From Acidisoma silvae (lineage in GTDB: Bacteria; Pseudomonadota; Alphaproteobacteria; Acetobacterales; Acetobacteraceae), in contig NZ_JAESVB010000002.1 of the NCBI RefSeq assembly GCF_020618775.1, forward strand, positions 62,001 through 126,000: 64,000 nt of DNA, read 5' to 3'. Positions 9,423 through 17,202 of the stretch are shown one piece after another. Under the pieces are notes generated by a model. That model did not search any database and had not been told where the DNA came from. It saw only the letters and a list, made by a program, of their open reading frames with translations. Made by a program: the position numbers and the translations under genes. Positions within the stretch are counted from its first letter, which is position 1; each line of letters begins with the position of its first letter.

Positions 9423-10445
9423 TCAGAGACCGGTGGCGGCGATCGTCGCGTCGATATTGCTTTTGTCGAAAGACAAAATCCGATCGACGCTGATGAGCTT
9501 ATTGGCGGCATCGACCGTCGCCTTGCCCATGCCGGGAATATCCATGCCGGTTTCGAACTTGGTTCCCTGCAACTGGAGGCTTGCGACGGCCACCATGGCG
9601 TAGCCGGCATCCTTGGGGCTCCACAGGAAGCCCTGGCGGATGACGCCGGCATCGATCAACGGCTTGCCCTGGCTGGGGATGATCGTGCCGACGATCGAAA
9701 TCTTCTTCTGCAAATGCCGCTGCTTGACGACATTGCCGGAGCCGATCGGGCCGTTGGAGCCGAAGCCCAGAATGCCGCGCACATTCGGATAGCCCTGCAA
9801 CACTTCGCGCGTGACTTGTTCTGAGGTATCGATTTCGTCCGCGCCGGGGAAGCGCGACGTCGCGAGCTTCATGTTCGGATAGTTCTTTTGCTGGTAGGCG
9901 ATTGCCGCATCGGCCCATTTATTATGCAGCGGTGTTGTCAGCGTGCCGACATAGATGACGTATTCGCCCGTCTCTCCCATGTCCTTCGCCAGCGCCTTCA
10001 TCTGCATCTCTCCGAAGACCACCGAATCGAGCAGTTCCACGTCCCAGGTGCGGCCGTCCTGATTGGGGCCTTCCTGCGTGATGACGATGATGCCGGCCGC
10101 CTGGGCGCGGGCCAGAACCGGTGCCAGCACCTTCACGTCCAGCGGCACGAGGCCGAGCACATCGACCTTTTTGGCGATCTGGTCTTCCACCAGGCGCACC
10201 TGCTGCGCGGGGTCGACCGTCACCGGCCCGACCATGGAGGTATTGAGATGGAACTTTTCGCCGCCTTCGATCAGCCCCTTCTGCAGGAAGTTGAACCAAG
10301 GCACGCCCTGGATTTTGACGACCGTCGCCATCACCTTCTCGGTGTCGGCGAAACTGGCGCGGGGCAGCGCGGCGGCGGCAACGCCACCCAGAACCAAGCC
10401 GCCCATCTGGCGGCGACTTACGATGGGATTGATAATCTTTGTCAT
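9423..10445 (-). CDS. Periplasmic sugar-binding protein of the ABC importer (RbsB-like)
   Basis: 340 residues, typical of periplasmic binding protein class I. The N-terminus has a Tat-like motif (SRRQMGG) and a hydrophobic core (LVLGGVAAAALPRASFA), so export is likely, with cleavage near residue 34. The mature part begins DTEKVMATVVKIQGVPWFN. VDPAQQVRLVEDQIAKKVD and later EQVTREVLQGYPNVRGILGF follow the RbsB/LsrB pattern. It captures a sugar or sugar derivative and delivers it to the permease pair. The ligand cannot be read from sequence. The neighbouring divergent FAH-type gene suggests a sugar acid or a sugar catabolised through a 2-keto-3-deoxy acid. It is first in its operon, with its promoter in 10446-10770. 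Confidence 0.9.
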   Translation of the reverse strand: MTKIINPIVSRRQMGGLVLGGVAAAALPRASFADTEKVMATVVKIQGVPWFNFLQKGLIEGGEKFHLNTSMVGPVTVDPAQQVRLVEDQIAKKVDVLGLVPLDVKVLAPVLARAQAAGIIVITQEGPNQDGRTWDVELLDSVVFGEMQMKALAKDMGETGEYVIYVGTLTTPLHNKWADAAIAYQQKNYPNMKLATSRFPGADEIDTSEQVTREVLQGYPNVRGILGFGSNGPIGSGNVVKQRHLQKKISIVGTIIPSQGKPLIDAGVIRQGFLWSPKDAGYAMVAVASLQLQGTKFETGMDIPGMGKATVDAANKLISVDRILSFDKSNIDATIAATGL

Positions 10446-10770
10446 TCTTGGCGTCCTTTTTGGATCTTTGCGATCACTCTTGTTTTAGGCGCTCTCGTTT
10501 TAGTCTCTCTGGCCGCTCGTGTGCGGCGGCCGGCTTAGTCCCCTCTGTTCACGCGCATTGCTTGCGTCTGCTCGGCAGCAAACCATAAAGATTTCTGAAG
10601 CGACAGAGCCTTCACGGACCCTCTGCCTGATTTATTGTGCATGGGACGACGGACGGATGCGCGTTTGCGCAAGCTCTGCCCCATGCGGAGAGGCTTGCCA
10701 GCGGCGCCCGAGGCTTCCAAGCTCCGCCGAAAGATGGGTGGCTTAAGCCCCCAACCGGAGAGGACGACGC
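10446..10770. other. Divergent intergenic region between sugar importer and FAH-type gene
   Basis: No gene of credible composition was found. The region should hold two divergent promoters. A ribosome site (GGAGAGGACGACGC) directly precedes the ATG at 10771. A small inverted repeat, TGCGC-GTTT-GCGCA, lies near 10659-10672 and is a weak operator candidate. A T-rich stretch near 10475-10505 lies upstream of the binding-protein gene. No confident -35/-10 pair was assigned. Confidence 0.5.
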
Positions 10771-11940
10771 ATGACGGCCCATGATTATCTGCCCCAGGAC
10801 CTCGACCAGGCGACCCTGATCGGCCGGGTCTTCGATCCCGCTGTGGGCGGCCCCTGCATCGTGCATCTGCGCGGCGATCATTTGGCCGATATCACGGCCG
10901 CCGGCCCCACTGTCTCAGCCCTGCTGGAACGCGACGACCTGCTGAGCGCGGTGCGCGACGTGCCCGCCGCCCGCAGCTTTGCGCTGGCCGAGGTCATCGA
11001 GAATAGCCTGTCCGGACAGCAGGACGCCCCCCACCTGCTCGCGCCCTGCGACCTTCAGGCCGTGAAGGCCTGCGGCGTCACCTTCGCCCGCTCCATGCTG
11101 GAACGCGTGATCGAGGAGCGCGCGCGGGGGGATTTTCGGGCCGCCGCCACCATTCGCGCCCAGATCGGCAATGCCATCGGCGGACAATTGCGCGATCTCA
11201 AGCCCGGGTCCGAAGCAGCCGCACAGGCGAAAGCCATGCTGATGGAAGCCGGCTACTGGTCGCAATATCTGGAAGTCGGCATCGGGCCGGATGCGGAGGT
11301 CTTCACCAAGGCCCCGGTTCTGGCGTCCGTCGGGCTGGGCGCCCAGATCGGCATTCTCAAAAAATCGAGCTGGAACAACCCGGAGCCGGAAGCTGTGCTG
11401 GCGGTCAACAGCCGTGGCCTTATTCTGGGCGCGACTTTGGGCAATGACGTCAATCTGCGCGACATCGAAGGGCGCAGCGCGCTGCTGCTGGGCAAGGCGA
11501 AGGACAATAACGCCTCTTCCGCCATCGGCCCCTTCATCCGCCTCTTCGACGAGCATTTCTCGCTCGATGACGTGCGGAAGTGGGAGATTGCCCTACGGGT
11601 GACCGGTGCCGAAGACGGCTATGTGCTGGACGGGGCGAGTTCCATGAGCGAGATCAGCCGCGATCCGGAGGAATTGGTGGCCCATGCGACGGGGCCGCAT
11701 CACCAATATCCGGACGGGTTCATGCTGTTTCTGGGCACGCTCTTCGCGCCGATCCAGGATCGCGACACGCCGGGCCAGGGTTTCACCCATAAGACCGGCG
11801 ATCAGGTGGCAATCGCGACCCCGCAATTGGGGAGACTGGTCAACACCGTCACCTATGCCGAGGAGGCCGCCCCTTGGACTTTCGGCATCGGCGCCCTGAT
11901 GCGCAATCTGGGCGCGCGCGGCCTGCTCGGCGGGACTTAG
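10771..11940 (+). CDS. Fumarylacetoacetate hydrolase-superfamily protein
   Basis: 389 residues. The C-terminal half carries the FAH fold: a metal-site region (PEPEAVLAVNSRGLILGATL, GNDVNLRDIEG) followed by LGKAKDNNASSAIGPFIRL and a long C-terminal part. The N-terminal 100 residues are a separate cap-like region, as in FAH-type dehydratases of 2-keto-3-deoxy sugar acids. Enzymes of this superfamily cleave or dehydrate 2-oxo acids with a divalent metal. The gene is divergent from an RbsABC-type importer, so a role in sugar-acid breakdown is a reasonable inference. An acylpyruvase or another FAH reaction is possible. A strong ribosome site precedes the ATG. Confidence 0.8.
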   Translation: MTAHDYLPQDLDQATLIGRVFDPAVGGPCIVHLRGDHLADITAAGPTVSALLERDDLLSAVRDVPAARSFALAEVIENSLSGQQDAPHLLAPCDLQAVKACGVTFARSMLERVIEERARGDFRAAATIRAQIGNAIGGQLRDLKPGSEAAAQAKAMLMEAGYWSQYLEVGIGPDAEVFTKAPVLASVGLGAQIGILKKSSWNNPEPEAVLAVNSRGLILGATLGNDVNLRDIEGRSALLLGKAKDNNASSAIGPFIRLFDEHFSLDDVRKWEIALRVTGAEDGYVLDGASSMSEISRDPEELVAHATGPHHQYPDGFMLFLGTLFAPIQDRDTPGQGFTHKTGDQVAIATPQLGRLVNTVTYAEEAAPWTFGIGALMRNLGARGLLGGT

Positions 11941-11969
11941 GGGCTTTTCAGGTTTTCACTGAAATGACG

Positions 11970-12977
11970 TCATTCCCGCGAAGGCGGGAATGTGGATTCT
12001 CGTTTGAAGTGCAACACCCTGGAGAAGACCTCAGCTGGGGTTAGGAAGTCCAGGCATTGTCTGGGTGTATGGTTATAGGTGCGTGCGATGGCGCAGATCT
12101 GTTCCTGAGTGAGGCCGAGGAGGTCTGTTTTTCTGGGTAGGAAGCGGCGGATGCGACCGATGGCGTTCTCAACGCCGCCCTTCTGCCAGGGGGCGTGGGG
12201 ATCGCAGAAGTAGGTATCGAGGCCGATGCGATAATGCTCGGCGAATTCAGTGCCGTTGTCGAAGGTCAGGGATTGCTTGAGGCTTGGCGGCAGCGGGCTG
12301 AGCAGGCCTTTAAGGGTCTTGGCGGTAGGCGAGGCTTTGCGGGTTTTCGTTTTGACCAGGGCGGTCAGGCGGGAGGTTCGCTCATGCAGGACGAGGACCG
12401 ACTGACCATAGGTCGAGAACAGCATGAAGTCGGCTTCCCAGTGTCCGGGCTGGAGCCGGGGCAAGGCGTCGGCGGGGCGCTGCGACAGTGCCACGCGGTG
12501 TTGGATAAAGCTTGCCGGTGATCCGCCGCGGCGCCCGCGACGGCCGCGCTTGGCGCGGGCTTGGGGCAGGTAATGGCGCCAGGCGCGGTCGTTGGTGCGC
12601 TTCAACTGGGCGTAGATGAAGCGATAGATGCTCTCATGGCCGATGACCGCCTGACCTTGCTCTTGTTTCAGCCGGCCTGACACCTGCTCGGGCGACCACC
12701 CTTTGGCGAGGGCCGCCAGCACCTGCTCGCGCAGGGCCGTATCACGCTCCAAGCGGCTGCCCGACCAGCGCCGGGCCGAGGTCTGGTCCTGAGCATGGCC
12801 GGGCTTGTAGATCTGGGCTTTCAGCCCCGAACCGGTGTTGCGCTTCAGTTCGCGACAGATGCTGGATGGCGCGCGATCCAAAGCTGCAGCAACTTGCCGG
12901 ATCGACGCGCCCGAGGCGCGTAAGCGGGCAATCTCACACCGCTCTTCGACGCCAAGCTGATCGTAGTGCCGTCCCAT
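11970..12977 (-). CDS. IS30-family transposase
   Basis: 335 residues. The N-terminal helix-turn-helix GVEERCEIARLRASGASIRQ starts near residue 9. The DDE catalytic region includes PGHWEADFML (first D), SLTFDNGTEF (second D) and PWQKGGVENAIGRIRRFLP (E). GGAGGTG lies upstream of the ATG at 12977. The reading frame runs past the left end of the element: the last six residues (FPPSRE) and the TGA come from the REP-like hairpin next to the insertion. The native element may therefore have no stop codon of its own. The fold is complete, so the enzyme may still be active. Confidence 0.93.
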   Translation of the reverse strand: MGRHYDQLGVEERCEIARLRASGASIRQVAAALDRAPSSICRELKRNTGSGLKAQIYKPGHAQDQTSARRWSGSRLERDTALREQVLAALAKGWSPEQVSGRLKQEQGQAVIGHESIYRFIYAQLKRTNDRAWRHYLPQARAKRGRRGRRGGSPASFIQHRVALSQRPADALPRLQPGHWEADFMLFSTYGQSVLVLHERTSRLTALVKTKTRKASPTAKTLKGLLSPLPPSLKQSLTFDNGTEFAEHYRIGLDTYFCDPHAPWQKGGVENAIGRIRRFLPRKTDLLGLTQEQICAIARTYNHTPRQCLDFLTPAEVFSRVLHFKRESTFPPSRE

Positions 12978-13025
12978 ACCAACACCTCCGCCAATGCAGG
13001 GTGTTGCACTTCGTGTGAGAACTCA
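11992..13025 (-). mobile_element. IS30-family insertion sequence, about 1034 bp
   Basis: The ends are imperfect inverted repeats of about 29 bp. They share TTCTC and then an identical 16-bp block, GAAGTGCAACACCCTG, at 12006-12021 and (reverse) 12997-13012. The flanks show a possible 6-bp target duplication, GGGAAT, at 11986-11991 and 13026-13031. IS30 elements usually duplicate 2-3 bp, so part of the match may belong to the target palindrome. The target is the REP-like repeat, in keeping with the known IS30 preference for symmetrical targets. The element contains a single intact transposase gene. Confidence 0.85.
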
Positions 13026-13137
13026 GGGAATCCTCTCCCTTCGGCACCGCGACAAAGCTTAGAAGATGCCCGCATTCGCGGGCATGACGGTTGGCGAGGC
13101 GCTTCAATCCAAAACGGAAACGCTCGAAGGACGGCGG

Positions 13138-14613
13138 TCATCCCGGCGGGCTGAGCCATTGGAACAGCCCGTTCTTGGACAAAGGCTCGAACAATTCCGC
13201 CGGGCCTTCGGGGTCCAGAACCTCGTTATCCGCAAGCCAGGTCTCGACGGCATCCAAATCCGGAATCTCGTAGGGCCGAAGTGAGCGGCCCGGTCCGCGC
13301 AGCTGCTCGATCGCGGCGATCAGCGATCCGCGCGCCTCATAGACTTCGCTGAATTCCTGGGGCGATATCCCGAGATGCTCGGCCAGAAGCCCGTTTCTGA
13401 TGGAGGCGGCCGCCGCCGCGACCCCGGCATCCGGATTCCGTTCCGCATCGATACAGACATCGCATTCGGTATCCAGACGCATCGAGCGGTTATTGATATT
13501 GGCCGAGCCGATGCGGATCATCCGATCATCGATGATGGTGATCTTGGCATGGACATAGATGGGGTCACCGCCGGATGTATAGGGATGATAAACGGCCAGG
13601 CGCCCGCCCGCATCATGCTTGCGCAACGCTGCGATAAGCCGTGCACGCGCGCTGTCCATGGCAAGGGGCTGCAACCAGCCTTCGGCGGTCTCGGGGTTGA
13701 TGACGACGATCTCAGGCCCATCGGCCTCCTGAAGCCGCTGGCCGATGGCTTCGGCAATCCGCCGTGAGGCGAAATACTGGCTTTCAAGATAGATGACCCG
13801 TCGCGCCGCCGCGATCTGGTCAATGAACAGCTGCTCGATTTCCAGAACGGGCGTCTGGTCGCTCATTTCAGGATGCGACCGCGCCACCGCGACATCGACG
13901 CCGTGAAGCAGGGGCGCCAGACCCTCCGGCCAAAGTGGATCGGCGCTGTCGATCGCAGGCAGTTTTTCAGCCGTCGCTCGCTCCCAACGGTCCCGGCATT
14001 CCTGGGAGATGACGGCCGCGACCGGACCGGACAAAGCCGTGCTGGCATCGTGCCAGGGCTTATAGGGCTTGCCACCGGGCTGCACGCGCCGGGGGTCCTG
14101 GTGGATATGCGCGCGGGTGTCCCAGCGGTCAGCCGTCATGTCGATACCGCCGCAGAAAGCGAGGCAATCGTCGATGGAGACCATCTTCTGATGATGGGAC
14201 GATGCGGTGGGATGATGACCGTCCAGCTTGACATGAATACGGGGATGAACGGCCCATTTGACCGCCGTAATGGCGGTCGTCGGCTGAAACAGGCTTTTGA
14301 GCGCACCGGTATCCCAGCGCAGAAGATAGACTTCCAGGTCCGGGCTGCGCTCGACCAGCCAAAGCAGAAACTCGCCGATCCTATCCGGCTCGCCCGCGAC
14401 CCGGTCATCCGTGTGGAAGCCGATCCGCGCGTCGAAATCCCAGCCCACCAGCATGACGCGCTTTGTCGCAGCCAGAAGCGCCTTGCGGAGTATCGCGAAA
14501 TACGCTTCCGCATCGATGATCACGGATAGCGTATCGGCCCGCGCAACCTGCCAGCAATTCCGCCCTTCATCGAATATGCCTTGTCCGGCCATTCCATCGC
14601 TCACTACAGGCAC
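13138..14613 (-). CDS. Phospholipase D-family protein (cardiolipin synthase-like)
   Basis: 491 residues with two HKD motifs. The first is SSHHQKMVSIDD, near residue 160. The second is HAKITIIDDRMIRIGSANIN, near 355-375. Each supplies half of the PLD active site, which moves phosphatidyl groups or hydrolyses phosphodiesters. There is no N-terminal membrane pair as in bacterial Cls, so a soluble or peripheral PLD is more likely than a true cardiolipin synthase. The listed start is GTG at 14613. An in-frame ATG at 14592 would drop seven residues. The gene is convergent with the FAH-type gene across the IS and repeat. Confidence 0.85.
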   Translation of the reverse strand: MPVVSDGMAGQGIFDEGRNCWQVARADTLSVIIDAEAYFAILRKALLAATKRVMLVGWDFDARIGFHTDDRVAGEPDRIGEFLLWLVERSPDLEVYLLRWDTGALKSLFQPTTAITAVKWAVHPRIHVKLDGHHPTASSHHQKMVSIDDCLAFCGGIDMTADRWDTRAHIHQDPRRVQPGGKPYKPWHDASTALSGPVAAVISQECRDRWERATAEKLPAIDSADPLWPEGLAPLLHGVDVAVARSHPEMSDQTPVLEIEQLFIDQIAAARRVIYLESQYFASRRIAEAIGQRLQEADGPEIVVINPETAEGWLQPLAMDSARARLIAALRKHDAGGRLAVYHPYTSGGDPIYVHAKITIIDDRMIRIGSANINNRSMRLDTECDVCIDAERNPDAGVAAAAASIRNGLLAEHLGISPQEFSEVYEARGSLIAAIEQLRGPGRSLRPYEIPDLDAVETWLADNEVLDPEGPAELFEPLSKNGLFQWLSPPG

Positions 14614-14729
14614 CCGTCGCTGTTAATGACCGGACCATAAATCAGGCGGTGAGGCACGTCATCCAAGGCGGGCTACCCAATTCGGGCCCGGCTGGCCCGG
14701 CTCGGCATCATCGGCCAGCCCTGGAATGG

Positions 14730-15161
14730 TCAGATTATTTTCTGCAACAGCGCGAAGAGCAGGCGTCCCTCGTCTTCCGTCAGCGGGGCCAGGGTTTCCT
14801 GCGTGATGCCGGCGGCGGCGGCGAGATTTCGCTCCGTCATCGCGCGGCCTTCCGGTGTCAGGTCAACCAACAGCTTGCGCCGATCATCGGCATCCGGCAG
14901 GCGCGCGACCAGGGCCCGCGCCTCCAGCCTGTCCACCGTGCCTTTGACGGTCGCGGCATCCATGCAGACCGCACGGCCGAGGGCGGATTGCGAAGTCTGG
15001 CCGATTTCATGCAGCTTTGCCAGCACCGCCCATTGCATCGGCGTCAGCCCGTCGCCGATCATCTGCGCGAAGATATTGGTATGGCGCTGCGTCACCCGCC
15101 GCAGCACAAAGCCGATCTGCTTGTCCAGGACATAGGCTTTCTCGACCGTTTCCATCGGCAT
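14730..15161 (-). CDS. MarR-family transcriptional regulator, last gene of the nicotinate operon
   Basis: About 143 residues, a normal MarR length. The winged helix spans about residues 35-100, including LTPMQWAVLAKLHEIGQTSQ and the wing VDRLEARALVARLPDADDRR. The ATG at 15161 lies just after the upstream TAA. A second ATG at 15155 is also possible, and longer readings enter the upstream gene. In Pseudomonas putida a MarR repressor, NicR, controls nicotinate genes by sensing 6-hydroxynicotinate. By position this protein is the best candidate to bind the palindromes at 22745-22776 and 30545-30564, but that is inferred. The GntR regulator at 34.5 kb is the alternative. Confidence 0.9.
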   Translation of the reverse strand: MPMETVEKAYVLDKQIGFVLRRVTQRHTNIFAQMIGDGLTPMQWAVLAKLHEIGQTSQSALGRAVCMDAATVKGTVDRLEARALVARLPDADDRRKLLVDLTPEGRAMTERNLAAAAGITQETLAPLTEDEGRLLFALLQKII

Positions 15162-15162
15162 A

Positions 15163-15747
15163 TTACCGCAACCCGTCCTGGCCGATGATATCGGCGGCGG
15201 CAAGACCACCGACGCGCGCCAGCGGCCGGCCACTATCCGTCACCACCACCGCGACCAGAATTTCATTGGCCCGCGGCGCGTCGGCGATGCTGACCTCCAT
15301 GGCGTCGAAATGGCTGCGCACATAGGCCGCGTTGCGATGGCCGAGCGGCACGTCGATCGCCGTGCCCATCGTGCCGCGTTTCTTGGCGGAGGGTACCAGC
15401 GCGGTGCCGCCGCCCAGCACGCCGCGCATCGGCGCACCCAGTTTGGGGTGCAGGATGGCAGCCGCGTGTTCGATCTCACCCGCCTCCCCCACCACGGCCG
15501 CCTTGCCGTAGCTTTCCGCCGCATCCGGCGCGATGCCGAGGGCCGCGACGGCACGCGCCGTCAGCAGCGCGCCTAATTCGGCACCGATGTCGATCAGCGG
15601 AGACAGATCGGCCGTGAAGCTGCCGGCGAAGGGGTTGGCGATGACGGCGATGGCCGCCGCGCGGCGGGTCGGCGGATTGACCGTCTCGCCCATTTCCACC
15701 AGCACCTCGTCGGTCATGGTGACGAGCTTGCGGATGGCGGCGGTCAT
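15163..15747 (-). CDS. DUF1185 (amino acid synthesis family, PF06684) protein, second paralog
   Basis: 194 residues. RRAAAIAVIANPFAG is near residues 28-42, VRSHFDAMEVSIADAPRA is near 145-162, and ARVGGLAAADIIG is at the end. These blocks also occur in the upstream neighbour, so the two are tandem paralogs. Structural work on the family describes a chorismate-mutase-like fold, but no reaction is established. The ATG overlaps the previous stop (ATGA), so the two are co-translated. In this operon it follows nicotinate dehydrogenase and 6-hydroxynicotinate reductase genes, so a role on a ring-opened or lactam intermediate is possible. The two paralogs may form a hetero-oligomer. The function is unknown. 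Confidence 0.85.
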   Translation of the reverse strand: MTAAIRKLVTMTDEVLVEMGETVNPPTRRAAAIAVIANPFAGSFTADLSPLIDIGAELGALLTARAVAALGIAPDAAESYGKAAVVGEAGEIEHAAAILHPKLGAPMRGVLGGGTALVPSAKKRGTMGTAIDVPLGHRNAAYVRSHFDAMEVSIADAPRANEILVAVVVTDSGRPLARVGGLAAADIIGQDGLR

Positions 15748-16328
15748 CGCAGACCGTCCTCGCCCTTGATGGCATCGGCCGCCAGGCCGCCGACGCGCGC
15801 ATGGATGCGCGCCCCCGTTGTCATGACAAGAACCAGCGCAAGTTCATCCGCCCGAGGGCCATCCGGCACGCCCACTTCCATGGCGTCGAAATGGCTGCGG
15901 ACATAGGCCGCGTTGATATGGGTGACAGGAATATCCAGCCGCGTGCCGGGACCGCCGACCTTCTTGGCGGAAGGCACGATGGCCTTCGCGTCGCCCAGCA
16001 CGGCCCGCATGGCATAGCCGCCCGGCACATGCCACAGCGCGCCATGTTCCAGCTCACCGGCCGCACCGACGATGGCACCCTTGCCGTAGCCCTGCACGAC
16101 GGACGGGTCACCGCCCAGCGCTGTGACCAAGCGTTCCGCCATATCCACGCCCAGCGGTTCCAGCACTTTCATGAAATAGGATATCTCTTCGACATAGCGG
16201 CCCGCAAAGGGATTGGCGATGACGCTGATGGCCGCCGCCCGGCGCAAAGGCACTGACGCCACCGGGCCGCCTTCGTGAAAAATCTCCTCGACCGTCAGCA
16301 GGCGCTTGCGCAGTTCGATATCAGCCAT
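15744..16328 (-). CDS. DUF1185 (amino acid synthesis family, PF06684) protein, first paralog
   Basis: 194 residues. The ATG at 16328 is chosen because the conserved region starts there (MADIELRKRLLTVEEIFHEG). A longer reading from 16592 lies inside the UPF0280 gene. Shared family blocks are RRAAAISVIANPFAG, IVPSAKKVGGPGTRLDIPV and VRSHFDAMEVGVPDGPRA. It overlaps the UPF0280 gene by 8 bp and the second paralog by 4 bp. It has exactly the same length as its paralog, but the sequences have clearly diverged, so the duplication is old. No catalytic residues can be named for this family. Confidence 0.85.
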   Translation of the reverse strand: MADIELRKRLLTVEEIFHEGGPVASVPLRRAAAISVIANPFAGRYVEEISYFMKVLEPLGVDMAERLVTALGGDPSVVQGYGKGAIVGAAGELEHGALWHVPGGYAMRAVLGDAKAIVPSAKKVGGPGTRLDIPVTHINAAYVRSHFDAMEVGVPDGPRADELALVLVMTTGARIHARVGGLAADAIKGEDGLR

Positions 16329-17202
16329 GGTGTCTCTCCCCCGTGACGCAGGTTTCACCCTGCAAATGTAGCGCGGCCCTTTCGATGAGGCCTTCCACAA
16401 CCAACCTATCCGCCAACGCCAGGCCCTGCGACAGCGCGCGGGCTTTTTCAGCGGGTGCCAGCGCGCCGACATCGCGAGTGACAAGGAAATCGCCAAGGTC
16501 ACTGTCAGGCTGAATTCTGTTCGCTGCCACACGCTGCACGGCCGGGTGGTCCGGCAGATCGACGGCATTGGCGATGACGGTCGCCGCCGCATCGGCCTGT
16601 GCTGCCGTCTTCGCCAGCACTGTCACGGCATCCGCGATGCCGCGCGAAAAGCTGCGGCCGCGCCAGCCGCTGGTGGCCAAGCCGCGCGCAGGGTTATCAC
16701 TCGTCAGCGTGAAACGGCCGAAAAGGTCGATGCCGCCCAGTTCCGGCTTCGCCACCATGCCGATGGCGATGGACTGACCGGAGCCAAGGTGGATCGCGAT
16801 ATCGCCACCGTTATTGACGGCCGCACGGTCAAGCGCGGCTGCTTCCAGCATGGCCGCCAGCATCGTCTCAGCCACTGCCCCGGCGACGGCCACCATGGGC
16901 GTGATGAAGCCCCAGCTGGCCAGCGGCCGCACCGCCGCGCGCATCAGCGTCGCGACGGCGCCGTCTGGCCAGGGCGTCTCGGCCGTCACGCCCTGCCGCA
17001 GCAAAGGCAATTCGGCGCAGAGCTCATCCAGCACCGTCGCGAACCGCGCCTCTGCCGCCCGATAGGCCTGTTCCACGGCGGTGGCACTGCCTTCGGCCAT
17101 GATGACGAGGTCGATCGGCCCGTCCTGCAGATGCAGGCGCGGCAGGCCATCGGCCGCCGTCGGCGGCAAGAGACGGGCGACCGCGCGCCCAGCGATCATC
17201 AA
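16321..17202 (-). CDS. UPF0280 family protein (ApbE-like superfamily)
   Basis: 293 residues, typical of UPF0280. Recognisable segments are SWGFITPMVAVAGAVAETML (about 96-115) and NNGGDIAIHLGSGQSIAIGM (about 130-150), the latter corresponding to the glycine-rich NNGGDI block. The family belongs to the ApbE-like superfamily. ApbE itself transfers FMN covalently to Thr or Ser of partner proteins. The gene overlaps the hnr stop (ATGA). Hnr of Eubacterium barkeri is reported to carry covalent flavin, so this protein may be a dedicated flavin transferase for the neighbouring Hnr. That link is inference. A role in ring cleavage is an alternative. Confidence 0.85.
   Translation of the reverse strand: MMIAGRAVARLLPPTAADGLPRLHLQDGPIDLVIMAEGSATAVEQAYRAAEARFATVLDELCAELPLLRQGVTAETPWPDGAVATLMRAAVRPLASWGFITPMVAVAGAVAETMLAAMLEAAALDRAAVNNGGDIAIHLGSGQSIAIGMVAKPELGGIDLFGRFTLTSDNPARGLATSGWRGRSFSRGIADAVTVLAKTAAQADAAATVIANAVDLPDHPAVQRVAANRIQPDSDLGDFLVTRDVGALAPAEKARALSQGLALADRLVVEGLIERAALHLQGETCVTGERHHG

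Larger units (their letters stand above)
11949..13092 (+). repeat. REP-like double-hairpin repeat, copy 2, split by an IS
   Basis: The left part (11949-11991) has the shared CAGGTTTTCACTGAAATGAC start and an intact first hairpin (ATTCCCGC-GAAG-GCGGGAAT, 11972-11991). The right part (13032-13092) continues with CCTCTCCCTTCGGCA and holds the second hairpin (ATGCCCGC-ATTC-GCGGGCAT). The IS entered immediately after the first hairpin. Without the IS, the copy would closely match copy 1 and would also lie between convergent genes (the FAH-type gene and a phospholipase D-family gene). Confidence 0.8.

Noticed and set aside
16329-16592. Upstream extension of the first DUF1185 gene
   Set aside because: It lies inside the UPF0280 gene and has no family homology; the ATG at 16328 begins the conserved region.
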